Origin: Didymella arachidicola
Lineage: Eukaryota; Ascomycota; Dothideomycetes; Pleosporales; Didymellaceae
Assembly: GCA_016630955.3 (NCBI GenBank)
Contig: CM049988.1
Location: 1,240,001 to 1,304,000, forward strand
Length of the DNA: 64,000 bases
Reading direction: 5' to 3'
Below, piece after piece: positions 1-10,700 of this stretch. The translations under genes were made by a program, and so were the position numbers. Each line of letters begins with the position of its first letter. Positions within the stretch are counted from its first letter, which is position 1. The notes below the pieces were generated by a model. That model had not been told where the DNA came from, searched no databases, and saw only the letters and a list, made by a program, of their open reading frames with translations.

Positions 1-160
1 CATCGGACCCACTATCAACAGGCACCCACACTGTACTACGCTCAATCGGGCCCTAGCGCCTACTGCCTAGGAAGTCGCCTCTGACGTTGCATCTCACAGC
101 ATGGACCAATAATAACAGGAGCGGTAGCATATACAGTATAGTGAGGCAACTGCCTGGACT

Positions 161-819
161 ATGGCGGCTGAGAATTTGGGGACTGACCCAGCCATGATGG
201 CTGGCAATGATCGAGAATCTATGTGAGTTGCATCACGTTCACCAGATTCAAGTACTCACAGCCCAGCTTCCAACAGAACCAGCGCAGCTCTCCATTCCTG
301 CGCCTCCTGTCCGAGATACGCAACAAAGTCTACTTCTTTGTCGCATCGGGTCCGTTGGAGATCGTGCCAACAAAGAAGATCAGCCCCCACGACTGTGTCG
401 GACCGAATCTGTGCCCGCAACCACGCTACCGGCTGATCAAGAGCAACGCCGGTCTCGCGGTAACCTGCCGACAGATCCGACACGACACGTGGAAAGTCTG
501 TGCTTTCGAGCTTCCCAGTGTGCTCATTCTTCCAGAGCTTCCTCTGCCGTTGCGCACAATCTTCGAGATGACCGGAAACACGCAATGCACGCAGATCGAG
601 ACGCTGCATCTTAACTTGAGCACATCAACCTTCCAGACGTTCATCGATCGCCCAGATCTAGCCCCCGAGACCCTATTCGGACGTCATTGGTGGCATGGAG
701 CCGACACATTGTGGGGATTGAAGCGCATGGTCTTTCTTCGAGCGTGCGGTGCAGCACCAGATCTGCGGTGCATCCGCGAGCGTATCAACATGCCCGATCT
801 GGCCATCGAGTCTGTCTGA
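161..819 (+). CDS. LPAELRN-motif protein (DUF7730/2EXR-like), 204 aa
   Basis: Two exons, 161..222 and 267..819, around a 44-bp intron (GTGAGT donor, CCCAG acceptor), give 204 codons plus a stop. The first exon ends in AT, phase 2. Translation carries SPFLRLLSEIRNKVY at about residues 29-43 and a TCRQ motif at about 87-90. These two landmarks define a large Pezizomycotina family of F-box-like or 2EXR/DUF7730-like proteins of unknown role. There is no signal peptide or membrane segment. An ATG at 161 was chosen because it is in frame with the exon end; ATGs at 194 and 197 would also work. Eleven more loci of the family lie in this window. The boundaries rest on the shared gene plan of the paralogues, so I am fairly sure of the gene and not of its function. 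Confidence 0.7.
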
Positions 820-1061
820 GCAGCATTCATACGGGCAGTGATTCTAGGGTCTACACTTCAATCTGCGCTCATGATTCATCACGGTCCTGTGACATCAGAC
901 CCTTCCTATCAGCACTGAAGGACACTGCAGCGAAATCGACGAGTAGAACAGAAAATTTGAATTAAGTCAAGAAATCCCAGTTCCACGAGTCGGCGTGATC
1001 AACACAAACTATCTACAACGAAAAGGTCACGTACTCGGACCAGTGTCCAGATTGACTTCTG

Positions 1062-1907
1062 CTAATACACCGTGGGGTTACCCGCCTTCAGATACGCAGA
1101 TAGAGGAGTAGCGCCGTTAGAAGCCAGTTTGACAGCCTCTGCGAACGCTTGCGCAGACAGATCAGCGCCCTTGGGGCTCGTGTGCGTGTGATCCTTGGGG
1201 TACAAGGCGTTGGTCGCGTCTGAGCCCAGCTTCTTGTACATCTTGGCGACGGCATCGAAGTGATCGACGTAGCTCGCACCGGCACCGACATTCTTTGCGG
1301 CCAGCGCAGCAGCCGAGACGAACCGCGGCGCAACGGACGAGTACTTTCCGCCCTCCCAGAGATTGTTCGGTGTCTGGCTGCTGATGATAACCTTTGCTCC
1401 CTTGCTAATCATCAACTTCGCGGCGGCCTCGATGTAGTGGTTGAAGGTGTAGACTGTGGAGCCGTCCAGTCCAGACTTGCAAGTTTCTGCTCCAGTACCG
1501 GGGCAGTCGCTGCGCTTGTTATCCGCAGATGTAGTAGGTGATCCGCCGTCGTTGTGGCCGAGCTCAATGATGACAATGTCTCCGGCTTTGACGAGGTTGG
1601 CAACCGCAGTAAAGCGGCCTTCGGCGGTGTAGCTGCGCGCCGAGCGTCCTGCCATTGCCTTGTTCACGACAGGCACTGTAAGATATTTCGATAGGTACTG
1701 TCCCCAGCCTGTCTGAATCAGTCTCTGTGGCCATATTATACCTCTTAATTACGCACCATCTGTCACCCCGTTGTTTGCGCCCTTTGCCGCCATCGTGCTG
1801 TCTCCAGCCATGTACACTGTCGGTGCAGCACGGGCCTGGAGTCCTGCCGGCGCAGCTGTTGCACCGTACAGGACGGAAGCAAATGCGAGAAGAGATGCTG
1901 TTTTCAT
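1062..1907 (-). CDS. Rhamnogalacturonan acetylesterase, SGNH hydrolase (CE12-like), secreted
   Basis: Exons 1757..1907 and 1062..1708 flank a 48-bp intron (GTGCGT donor, CAG acceptor), giving 265 aa. An N-terminal signal peptide (MKTASLLAFASVLYGATAAP) is followed by the SGNH block I motif GDSTMA with the catalytic Ser, then GHND (the block III Asn) near residue 110, and DHTHTSP near the C terminus with the catalytic Asp and His. This matches fungal rhamnogalacturonan acetylesterases, which remove acetyl groups from pectin rhamnogalacturonan I outside the cell. Two cysteines about 11 residues apart in the CPGTGAETC segment could form a disulfide. The start at 1907 was chosen because the signal peptide begins there; an upstream in-frame TTG is not credible. 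It probably helps in plant pectin breakdown. It has no CAZyme neighbours here. Confidence 0.88.
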
Positions 1908-3159
1908 GGTGGTGATTGGCGCGCGATGTAATGAGTGAATTGATGGGATGAAAGAATGGAATAATGGACTGAATGCTGGAGACGCTGTTCTTCCGCTACT
2001 TAAATGCAAACACCGGCATGTTATATCTTATATCCACTTTGCCGTCATCTCCACGACTCTGTTCTGGATTGCCGTGTAATGGATTGTTTCGTCGTTCGCT
2101 GTTTCATGTTGAGCATCCCCAGATGAAGCTAATCTGCACCCGGAAGTGCATGATTCGCGGAAACTGGCACTTCGCTCACCTGTCACTGCGAAACAAGCTT
2201 CCAGTCCCGAACAAGCTAAGACTCCTAGAGCTTATTTCGGCGGCAAATTGACGCCGTATCTGGCAATATTGGATGCATTACCAGATGCGCGCCGATACGA
2301 ACGCTATATCTCCAAGCGCATCGCCATTGACATCACACCCCAGCCTGAAAGTGCAAAATCTGGTACTCACTACACTTGTAGTCTGCTGTATTTAACCTCT
2401 TCCATATCGCCATGAAGTGGGAAGACCAGGCCTTACGAGCCTCGTGTTGAGCCCCTTTCCTTCCACTGCTTCCGCTGACCCGGATCTGTCGCCGTATCGG
2501 AATGATGATACACCGAGAAGGATAGCCTCTCACCTCAACTGTATTTCAACGTACATTTCATCCGTGATCATGATGCAAAAGGCTTTGCGATACGCGCGCC
2601 AGATGGACAGGCTTCATGGACTCCCAAATAAGGGTTTCGTATCTGAACACAGCTGTTGAAGTTTGAAACTGCTCTTTTAGGATGTTCATTTTATTGATTA
2701 TTGGTGCTGCTGACGGCAGGCCGAAACTGATAATTACTCTCTTCGCGTCACTGCGGTTAGAATCTTCAACACATAACTCCGGCGCTCGGCCACAACTCCT
2801 AGAGGGTCCAAATTACACACATGAAGGTTGTCGCATGTCCGATTACTTGATGACGTTTGCAAAAGTAAGAAGATTGTGAAGGTTATTGGCGACGAGCTTG
2901 AGCGTGCCCACTATACACTTTACGTCACTGCCCTCAATTAATACTCCGATCATCTCACTTGGTTTCAGTACCTGCCAGATAACTATGAGACTCATTACTA
3001 CATTAAATGACAGTGAACAATGCGGCGCGTACAAGAACACCGCGTGGTTACGATACTTACAGCAAATCTTGCAACCGCAGGTACACCCACTGCGGCTCGT
3101 GGCAAGAACATGTATGTGTTCCTGCCTTTGCAGAAACGAAGCACTCATCTTAGCAGCTG
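1908..3159. other. Intergenic, no gene seen
   Basis: Only short open frames without recognisable motifs occur here, on either strand. The part next to 1907 must hold the promoter of the acetylesterase. The rest looks like decayed sequence between family relics. Confidence 0.5.
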
Positions 3160-3326
3160 CACGAACCAGACAGCTCTCCATTCTCCACTTCCTGCCTGAG
3201 CTGCGCAACAAAAGCCACGACTATGTCTTCGAATCAGCGAAAGTACGGCTTACAGGCAGCGAACAACAACGAACTATTATTCCAGTTGCCCTGAGTTTGC
3301 CCATATGGCAACCAAATCAAACTTAA
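3160..3326 (+). pseudogene. Fragment of an LPAELRN-family gene
   Basis: The frame ending at 3326 contains LHFLPELRNKSHDYVFE, a clear but degraded version of the family motif LLRLPAELRNKIYxxV. The reading frame ends about 35 codons later and I cannot follow a TCRQ region downstream. No credible first exon is present. I read it as a 5' remnant of a dead family member. Confidence 0.55.
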
Positions 3327-3708
3327 ACAATGCCGTACAAAAACATGTACAAATCAGGCGTACTCCCCTCCGGCGCGGGTCTGAGGCTTAGACTGGTCAA
3401 CAAGAAAAGCCTAAACTTCGCCTTTGAATGAGCGCATTCAGCGGGCCCAACCGCGCACATTCCGATACGCCGAAGTTGCACTGGCTTGCGAGAACGATCT
3501 ACGATCAATGTGACGCTGCACGGCGTAGTACCGATGGCGTGCAATCCAAGTTCTAAGGGGTTCGTGATGAGAGACCGGAAAGTACCGAATCGGTCACTTG
3601 CTTAGTAAGGAGGTTAGGTCATGTCAGACGCAAGACTACTACGAGCCAGAGCAATACATTTCGCAAGTAAACAACCATTCACTCGCGAATCATGGAGGCT
3701 CTCCCACC

Positions 3709-4294
3709 TCAATTCCCACCTCTTGCCCTCTCAACCCCATTCTCTGCAGCCTCGTGACGTACCACAAAATAGATCTGGAGGCATGTTTTGCCCAGTATCA
3801 TTCGCAGAGTAGATAGTTTGACTGCCATCTCGTTCGCACTCTGAATCGTTGATACCAGGCACACAATCCTCTGTAGTCGAGAGAGGGGCACGGCTGCTTT
3901 TGCAAGCCTACACCAATAAGAGAAAGACATTCCATGAAGCACTTCTCCACTCAGTACAAAGGTATTCAAAGCCTCGGCTTGCCGAATCGTAAGCGTATCA
4001 AAAACAGCAGTGGGTGTGACTGAGTCATTGAGCACCTCCAACGTCGACGCTAGATACGAAGCTGCCTCATGGCGGGTTTGGCGACAGGCGCAAAGCAGAC
4101 CGGCGTTACTGCGATGGAAAACGACTTTGCGCAGCGGGATTTATTTAGGCGTGATCGAAACTTTACACGTAGTCGGGAGCCACCTATGCATGATGGTCCC
4201 CACCCTAACCTCCTCCGCAGCGAACTGGTATGTAAGGCTACGTAGCTCTGGGAGCAGTCGAAGGAGTGGCGATTTGATGGAGTTGATTTGAGTA
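3709..4294 (-). pseudogene. LPAELRN-family pseudogene with one in-frame stop
   Basis: On the minus strand an exon beginning at 4294, right after a TATAG acceptor, reads TQINSIKSPLLRLLPELRSLTYQF. It continues through CACRQTRHEAASYLAS to a stop at 3709. A TAA at 4141..4143 interrupts it, while the frame is kept on both sides for 195 codons. A donor-like AT/GTAGTC lies upstream at the family's usual intron position, but I find no ATG for the first exon. The single nonsense codon and missing start point to a fairly recent loss of function. Confidence 0.65.
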
Positions 4295-4820
4295 CTATAC
4301 AAATGTCAGTAGAGTCTTTGTTGTTGGCACGCCGTAGTGACTACATCCACTCCCGCCACTCTAGGTCCTACGCAGACGGTGGGAGTGAGTCGCTGAAATG
4401 ATCGCGTGCCATATTTTGCTGGTTAGCGTGGTTTGAGCGTGTGTTGAGATAGGGATGAGCGTGAGTTGAGAGAGGAGTGGGCGTGAGTTGAGAGAGGGAT
4501 GAGTGCGAGTTGGGAAGGAATGAGGGCGGGTGTGCTTCTCAGCGCTCTAGAAGTTATGGCACGCGGCCTTTACAACAAATGTCTCTTACACTTTCACTTC
4601 CGTGTAGATCACAGGATTGTCTGAGAATCAAGCTTCACATCGAATTTCAACACATGCGGTATTGACATATCGCTTGATTATACTACTGGACTGCGAACGT
4701 CGCTGCGTTCTTCGTAATTTTTGTCCCCATTACTGGATGATCCCATCGCCAAAACCAGGGGGCCAGTCAAGCAGCTCTTTGTTAAAATTCTGAGTTTGCA
4801 CCACGTTTGTCTCTTTGTCA
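4295..4820. other. Intergenic with minisatellite
   Basis: No gene is visible. The stretch contains the tandem repeat listed at 4439..4526 and otherwise short unrelated frames. Confidence 0.5.
4439..4526 (+). repeat. 22-bp tandem repeat, about four copies
   Basis: Purine-rich units of about 22 bp follow one another, with core GTGAGTTGAGAGAGGGATGA. The two middle copies are closest to each other and the outer copies are degraded. It lies between two dead family members. Confidence 0.7.
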
Positions 4821-5249
4821 TCATGGCTTTATGATCCAGTCGCTCTTCACGCAATGGATGACCATGTCAGATCTGGCGAAGACCATACGCATAGCATCTG
4901 CTTTCCACGCATCTACCGGTACAGCGTTGGACTCTCGGCTCTCTTTGGAACAAACCAAGCACACTAGGCCAGGGAACAAACTTCTGATCTCTTCGGGTTT
5001 GCCCCATCCTTGGGCTCGAGCGGTCAAAGCCATGCGGTCGACGAGCTAATCTACAACATTAATGGGTCGCAATGCCCCGCATTCGGCTACCGTCAAAGCT
5101 GAAAATGTAAAGTGTAGGCGAATGCGATAGCTGAGAAGCTGCAGTATGGTGGCTAAGTATGGCTGGACTTCTCTGCAAGATTGGCGGCAGGCGCGCAGAA
5201 GACCATCGTTGCTGCGACTCACAATTAGCCATGACCGGTCGAAGGGTTC
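4821..5249 (-). pseudogene. LPAELRN-family C-terminal relic cut by the Copia LTR
   Basis: Read leftwards from 5248, the minus strand gives NDGLLRACRQSCREVQPYL, the family's TCRQ region. It continues to a TAG at 5046..5048 and beyond it in frame to a segment with RSLFPGLVCLVC, like the family's LFPALE tail. The N-terminal half with the LPAELRN motif is absent, because the Copia 5' LTR starts at 5250 exactly where it should continue. I looked for the missing half on the far side of Copia, minus strand from 12866, and did not find it. Confidence 0.6.
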
Positions 5250-5319
5250 TGTCGCAGGCCAAGCGCTGTCGTGAACCTAAGCTGTGTTACTAATTATGCC
5301 GAGCAATGGCCTAGATATA
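5250..5319 (+). repeat. Copia 5' LTR, left part
   Basis: The first 70 bp of the 159-bp LTR match the start of the right LTR at 12707 and end in the TA where the DNA transposon inserted. Confidence 0.9.
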
Positions 5320-5363
5320 CCGAGTCCGTGCGCGTGACGCCCACCATCGCGTAACGCCCCGCT
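5320..5363 (+). repeat. Left terminal inverted repeat of the pogo-type element
   Basis: The 44 bases starting CCGAGTCCGTGCGCG are the exact reverse complement of the right end. Confidence 0.93.
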
Positions 5364-5407
5364 AAGCAAATCGCACCCCATCTTCAACACCCCATAGCTC
5401 AGTCAAT

Positions 5408-7267
5408 ATGGACTCAATTCAAGAAGCGGCTACAGAATTCGATTTGCGCAATCATAAAGAACAACTTTCATACACAAAGTTTGCTAAAGCAAAGGGAGTT
5501 GATCGGTCTACGTTAGCGCGGAGGCACAAAGGGGTTTCAACTTCTAGGGAGGTCAAAGCAGTTAACCAACGGAAACTCAACAACACTGAAGAACAAGAGC
5601 TTATTAAGCTTATTAATAAGCTTACTGAGGACGGATTCCCTCCTAACAGGCTTCAAATCCGAAATTACGCGTCTAAAGTAGCTGGTAGCAGCGTCTCTGA
5701 TAGCTGGGTTACTCGCTTCCTCCACCGTCACACAGCTGAACTGGTCACCAAATGGGCAACAGGGAAGGATCGCAATCGCCACCAAGCTGACTCAGGGGCT
5801 TCTTTTGAGGCCTACTTCACACTTCTACACAGCAAGATAGCTGAGTACAGCATTGAGCCTCAGCACATGTACAATATGGATGAGAAGGGCTTCATGATCG
5901 GGGTACTTGAACGTGCAAAACGAGTGTTCTCCCGGCCACTGTGGGACAGCAAGCAAGTCAGAGGTACTCTCCAAGACGGCTCACGGGAGTGGATCACGCT
6001 TATTGCTTGCATAAGTGCCTCAGGGGAAGCCCTGCCAGCAAGCCTCATATACCCAGCAGCCAATCAAGCTATATACTCAGGCTGGGTGGAGGATATCAAG
6101 CCAGGGGAACACTCAGTCTTTGTCAGCTCATCTAGTACAGGCTGGAGCAACAACGAGATAGCTCTTGCCTGGCTTGAACAGGTGTTCGATCGCGCTACTA
6201 AGGCCACAGCACGGAGAAAGTATCGTCTTTTGATACTTGACGGCCACGGGAGCCACGTTACCCCTGACTTTATTGAGTACGCCAACCAACGCAAGATACT
6301 CGTGATGATCCTTCCCCCTCACTCAACACACAGGCTCCAGCCACTGGACGTTTGCCTGTTCTCACCTCTGGCACGAGCATACTCAAATGAGCTTACGCAG
6401 TTCCTCCAAAGCAGTCAGGGGACCTCTCCAGTCACTAAATCAAACTTCTTACACCTGTTCTGGGCGGCGTGGCAGAGCTCATTTCAGGAGTCAACAATCG
6501 TCAACTCCTTTGCAGCCACAGGGATATGGCCCCCTGACGCCTCTGCTGTACTCAAACAAGTCAACAACACTTATACAGACAAAGAAGAACAATCAGGAGC
6601 TCTTAGACCAACAGACTGGAGGCGTATAAGGCAGGTACTTAAGGATCATGTGAAGGAACCTGACAGTGAGGCAGTGCGGGAGCTGACAGGGGCAATTCAC
6701 TCTCTTACTGCCCAGGTTGAGCTGCTTACTGAGCAGAACAAAGGCCTGCAGGAGTCTCTTGCACACAGGAAGAAGCACAATAAGAAGAGTAAGCCCCTGA
6801 GTCTCCAACAGCGGAAGGAGTACCAAAGTCAACCTGTATTTTGGTCTCCTCGGAAGGTCAGAGAGGCACACTATCGTCGGAAGATCAATGAGCAAGAACA
6901 GGAGGAGCAGCATCTTCAAAAGCTACGTCAGAAGCAAGAGCAAGTAGCAATTAAGCTTCAGAGAGCAAGAGAGGCTCAGGAGAAGCGTACAGAGCGTGAG
7001 AGAGCTAAGGAGGTGAGGGTGCAGGAGAAGGCTAAGAAGGCAGCTGAAGCGCAGCGTCAAAGGGACGCTCGTCAAGCTACTACTGCTATCCAATTATCCC
7101 AAAAGGGTAAGCGTAAAGCCTTAAAAGCTACCTCAGGTAGCAATAAGCGTCAGAAACAAGCTGGTGATGCTGGTGGTGCGAAAGAAGCCCCTGAGGCACC
7201 CTCAGCTCCTCCACCAGTCACTACTCGCCGCGGACGCAACGTTAGGCTTCCAAGTAAATACAAGTAG
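5408..7267 (+). CDS. Pogo/Fot1-type transposase (CENP-B HTH + DDE), 619 aa
   Basis: An unbroken intronless frame encodes 619 aa. The N-terminal 120 residues look like the paired helix-turn-helix of CENP-B/pogo transposases (DRSTLARRHKG, then a second HTH with SDSWVTRFLHRH). The DDE core has Asp158 in NMDEKGF, Asp278 in LILDGHGSH and Asp314 in RLQPLDVCLF. The last two are 35 residues apart, a DD35D spacing usual for fungal Fot1/pogo elements. After about residue 430 comes a long Lys/Glu/Gln-rich coiled-coil tail. It should cut and paste its own element at TA sites. All catalytic residues are present, so it may be active. Confidence 0.93.
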   Translation: MDSIQEAATEFDLRNHKEQLSYTKFAKAKGVDRSTLARRHKGVSTSREVKAVNQRKLNNTEEQELIKLINKLTEDGFPPNRLQIRNYASKVAGSSVSDSWVTRFLHRHTAELVTKWATGKDRNRHQADSGASFEAYFTLLHSKIAEYSIEPQHMYNMDEKGFMIGVLERAKRVFSRPLWDSKQVRGTLQDGSREWITLIACISASGEALPASLIYPAANQAIYSGWVEDIKPGEHSVFVSSSSTGWSNNEIALAWLEQVFDRATKATARRKYRLLILDGHGSHVTPDFIEYANQRKILVMILPPHSTHRLQPLDVCLFSPLARAYSNELTQFLQSSQGTSPVTKSNFLHLFWAAWQSSFQESTIVNSFAATGIWPPDASAVLKQVNNTYTDKEEQSGALRPTDWRRIRQVLKDHVKEPDSEAVRELTGAIHSLTAQVELLTEQNKGLQESLAHRKKHNKKSKPLSLQQRKEYQSQPVFWSPRKVREAHYRRKINEQEQEEQHLQKLRQKQEQVAIKLQRAREAQEKRTERERAKEVRVQEKAKKAAEAQRQRDARQATTAIQLSQKGKRKALKATSGSNKRQKQAGDAGGAKEAPEAPSAPPPVTTRRGRNVRLPSKYK

Positions 7268-7375
7268 CACAAGTAGTTCACATAGGTCTATTTACTACTC
7301 TACTACAATATTATACAATATTTGCTGTTGTTGGTGGCTCAGTAACCTTATTTTTCAACAAGTCGATAGGATCTC

Positions 7376-7419
7376 AGCGGGGCGTTACGCGATGGTGGGC
7401 GTCACGCGCACGGACTCGG
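7376..7419 (-). repeat. Right terminal inverted repeat of the pogo-type element
   Basis: This is a perfect 44-bp inverted copy of 5320..5363, followed by the duplicated TA. Confidence 0.93.
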
Positions 7420-7421
7420 TA

Positions 7422-7510
7422 AGCTGAGCTATGATGCTAAAACAATATAACAACTTACACACTCTTCTCAAGATCCCATACCTGCAACTCCTGCACCCAA
7501 CCGTGCGATA
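7422..7510 (+). repeat. Copia 5' LTR, right part
   Basis: These 89 bp complete the 159-bp LTR interrupted by the pogo-type element. They end in CGATA where the right LTR has CAACA. Confidence 0.88.
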
Positions 7511-7521
7511 GTTATGAGCCC
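7511..7521 (+). other. Primer-binding site, half-tRNA-iMet type
   Basis: GTTATGAGCCC directly follows the LTR. It is the complement of GGGCTCATAAC, the anticodon stem-loop of eukaryotic initiator tRNA-Met. Drosophila copia is known to prime from a cleaved 5' half of tRNA-iMet at just this site. The LTR position makes the call likely. Confidence 0.75.
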
Positions 7522-7751
7522 GGTCAACCTTCCTTCTGCAACACAATTAGTCTATGCAGATACTCTTATTACCATTAACAACAGCTCGTTGCAAGCACAC
7601 AGCTGGTCGCGACAGTTCTTGTGGTCCCAACGGAGATTAAGGGGTCGATCCGCGGCATCCGCAACCCCGCACACGTCAGGATATTGACAGTTGGACAATC
7701 ACGACCACAACCACCTTCAAGAACCTCAAGTATCACTGATAGACATTCACG

Positions 7752-10700
7752 ATGTCTTTAATAAGAGACCACAATCTTCCTATGCTCAACGCACGTAGCG
7801 ATTGGATCGACTGGTACAACTCCATCGAAGACCTCGCTAAGCGGAACGAAGTGTGGAAGTACTGTGACCCACTAGGCATCGAGAACCTTATCTTCACATC
7901 AACAAAACCGCCAGACTCAGCAAGCAAGGATACAATTCAGAAGTTTCAAAGCTTGCAGAGCATCTTCGACTCTGAGAAGAAGAAGTACGACAAGGTCTCT
8001 GATCGCATCGACTACACTGTCTGTCAAGAGTTCAAGCAACACTACCTTGGCAAACACGACGTGCGAAGCAAGCTTATCGCACTGTCAGACAGCATTCAGC
8101 CGAATGCAAAAGATCAAAGGCAAGACATCCGCACTGAGTTTGAAAAGCTTAGGAAAGGGCCTGGTAATACAAGCCTGGACAAGTGGCTTGGCCGATGGCC
8201 TGCTCTCGTAAACAGTGCCAAACGGTACACGATCGAGAACCTCAGCGAGCCGCAGATATGCAAAGCCTTCGTGGAAGCATGTTGAGACATCAACCCGCCA
8301 TTCTACAACTACATGAAATCGAAAGACGCACAAACCGAGAGCCAAGCGTCAGTAATTAATCAGACTAAAACGGCGTTAAGGCGAATCTCCGATGCACTCA
8401 TTTCTGCGCTGAACACGATCAGTCCAGAACATGCGAGCCACGGTCCTATAGCGATAAGGGATTCGAGTGATGCTAACTCTGACGATGCAGTTAACGAAGT
8501 CGATGCTCCAGCAGTGCAGAGAGCACAGAACACGATTGACAGGACCCTCAGATCCTTTCGTAGGCTGAAGCCAACACTCTCTGACAACAGGATTACGATA
8601 AGCTTCTGCATCAAGCAGTACCGCAGCATGGCACCTCCGAGCGAGAAGATCGTCAGGGGTCGCGCAGCTCACGCTACGCTTCAGGGCAGAAAGCACGGTC
8701 GTGATCCGAAGACGTCAGATGAGGAGGATGGGCAGCCACGGCGGAAGCGAGAGGCGATTGGATCGAGTTCGGTCTCTGCTACCCAGCCGAGCTGCCTTCG
8801 AGACTGTGTCTGCGGACAAGCACACAAGTACGCCGACTGCTGGTACCTCAACCCCGCAAAAGCTCCAGCTAGATGGAGGCCACAGGTGCATATACAATCG
8901 AAAGTGATTACAGCCATCACAGGAAGTCATCGCCAGCGCGAGAAGATTGAGAGAAGCTTCTCTCGCAGCAAGATCGCACTGCCCGACTTCTGGCCTAGCA
9001 GTAACGCAGATGAACAATCCGAGAAAGCGGCAAGCCAAGCCAGCTCTGTCACTGTAACAAGTACTCGACAGACTAGGCCCAGAGCTTCTTTCGCTACTTC
9101 CAGATACGCACTGAGCACTACACGGAATCATGAGCACGATAGTTACTTTCGTCTCGACAACTGTGCAGAAACACACGTGTGTAACGACAAGTCGCGCTTG
9201 ACTCAGTACAGGCCAATACAGGATGAAATCATCCGCTTTGGCGATACAAATACGTACATTGAAGGCGTTGGAAACGTCAGCATCGATGTCACAACACCAA
9301 AAGGTCACGGACTTATCCAGCTAGAAAACGTGGCATACGTACCTGGCTTTCACTGGAACCTCCTAAGCACGCACGCGCTCGAGAGGCAAGGCATGTTCTT
9401 CAATACACGAACGTGCTGGATGGAGTTCTCAGATGGCTCAAGAGCCTTCCAAGTGACAAAGCGAGGTGCTTTCCGAGTTGTCGAGCCGCATACCAACCGA
9501 GCTCCTCCAAATTCAAGCGAACTCTATAAAGCAGCAAACGCGTCTGCTACAAAGAAGACTTCCCAGAATCCCAAGAGTGCCGCAGCATCAATGGACATCT
9601 GGCATGCAAGACTCGGAAATATCCGAAAAGAATCTCTTAAGCATGTCCCTACAACAACGAAAGGTGTGACGCTGAGTACACGCAACTTTGAGCGGCACGC
9701 AGAGCTCTGCGAGACATGCGAACTTGGTCAAGCTCACCAACAAGTATCAAGGATCCCATCATGGCGAGGGACCTACCCATTCGAGAAGGTTCACATGGAC
9801 CTCATCAATATGGAACAAGCATTCAACGCCGACTCATGGGTGGTTCACTTCTACTGTGACTACTCGGCGTACCACATATCATTTAATCTCCCAAATAGAT
9901 CCCAAGACGAGCTTGTGTCTGTTACTACAGAATTTCTAGCTATCACAAACACGAACTGGGGATTCACAACGCGATACATTAGATTAGACGGCGAGAAAGG
10001 ACTAGGCACTAAGTGGAAGGAAATGATAGCTGCCAAAGGCATCACCTTCACACCGTCTCCACCAGATACTCCAGATCAAAACGGTCTTGCCGAACGTTCT
10101 GGGGGGGTGATCATGACTACTGCGCGAAAACTTCGCATACAGAGCAGATTGCCTCACAGGCTATGGCCACACATAGTTTCACACGCTACACGTCTTCTGA
10201 ATCGCATCCCGGTTCAGCGCAAAGACTGGAGAACACCTTTCGAGATGGTGCACAGTCGTTAGCCCAACCTTTCACACTTAAAGATCATTGGATCGCGGGC
10301 TTACGTCCTCATCAAGAACCAGAGAGATCGTCCAGCCAGAGCGAAACTACAAGAGAAAGCGCTCATGGGATGGCTCGTCGGGACTGAAGCATCCAACATT
10401 TACAAAGTCTGGATACCGCAGTCCAATCGCGTAGTCACATCACGAGATGTACGCATAGATGAGAATGTCGTGTATGACCCACAACACTCTAAGGATACTC
10501 CGCAGCGCGAGCAAGCATTGTCTGCTGTGCTCAACGATTTCGACATAGACGAGTCGGACAACGATATGCTTCTCATCGGGAGCGACACTGCGGAGCCTGA
10601 GGAAGCACAAAACGGAGCACAGGGCCACGAGGCGCCACCCGCAGGTTCAATAAGAGATGTAACGTCACTACAAGGAATGCCTGCGCCAGCTATGCTACGA

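Larger units (their letters stand above)
5320..7419 (+). mobile_element. Pogo/Fot1-type (Tc1-mariner) DNA transposon, apparently intact
   Basis: The element is 2,100 bp long with 44-bp perfect terminal inverted repeats. A duplicated TA lies on both sides (5318..5319 and 7420..7421). The empty site can be read in the right Copia LTR, which has the same sequence with one TA and no insert. A single open frame covers most of the element. Perfect repeats, an intact transposase and an exact TA duplication suggest recent insertion, clearly after the Copia element. Confidence 0.93.
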
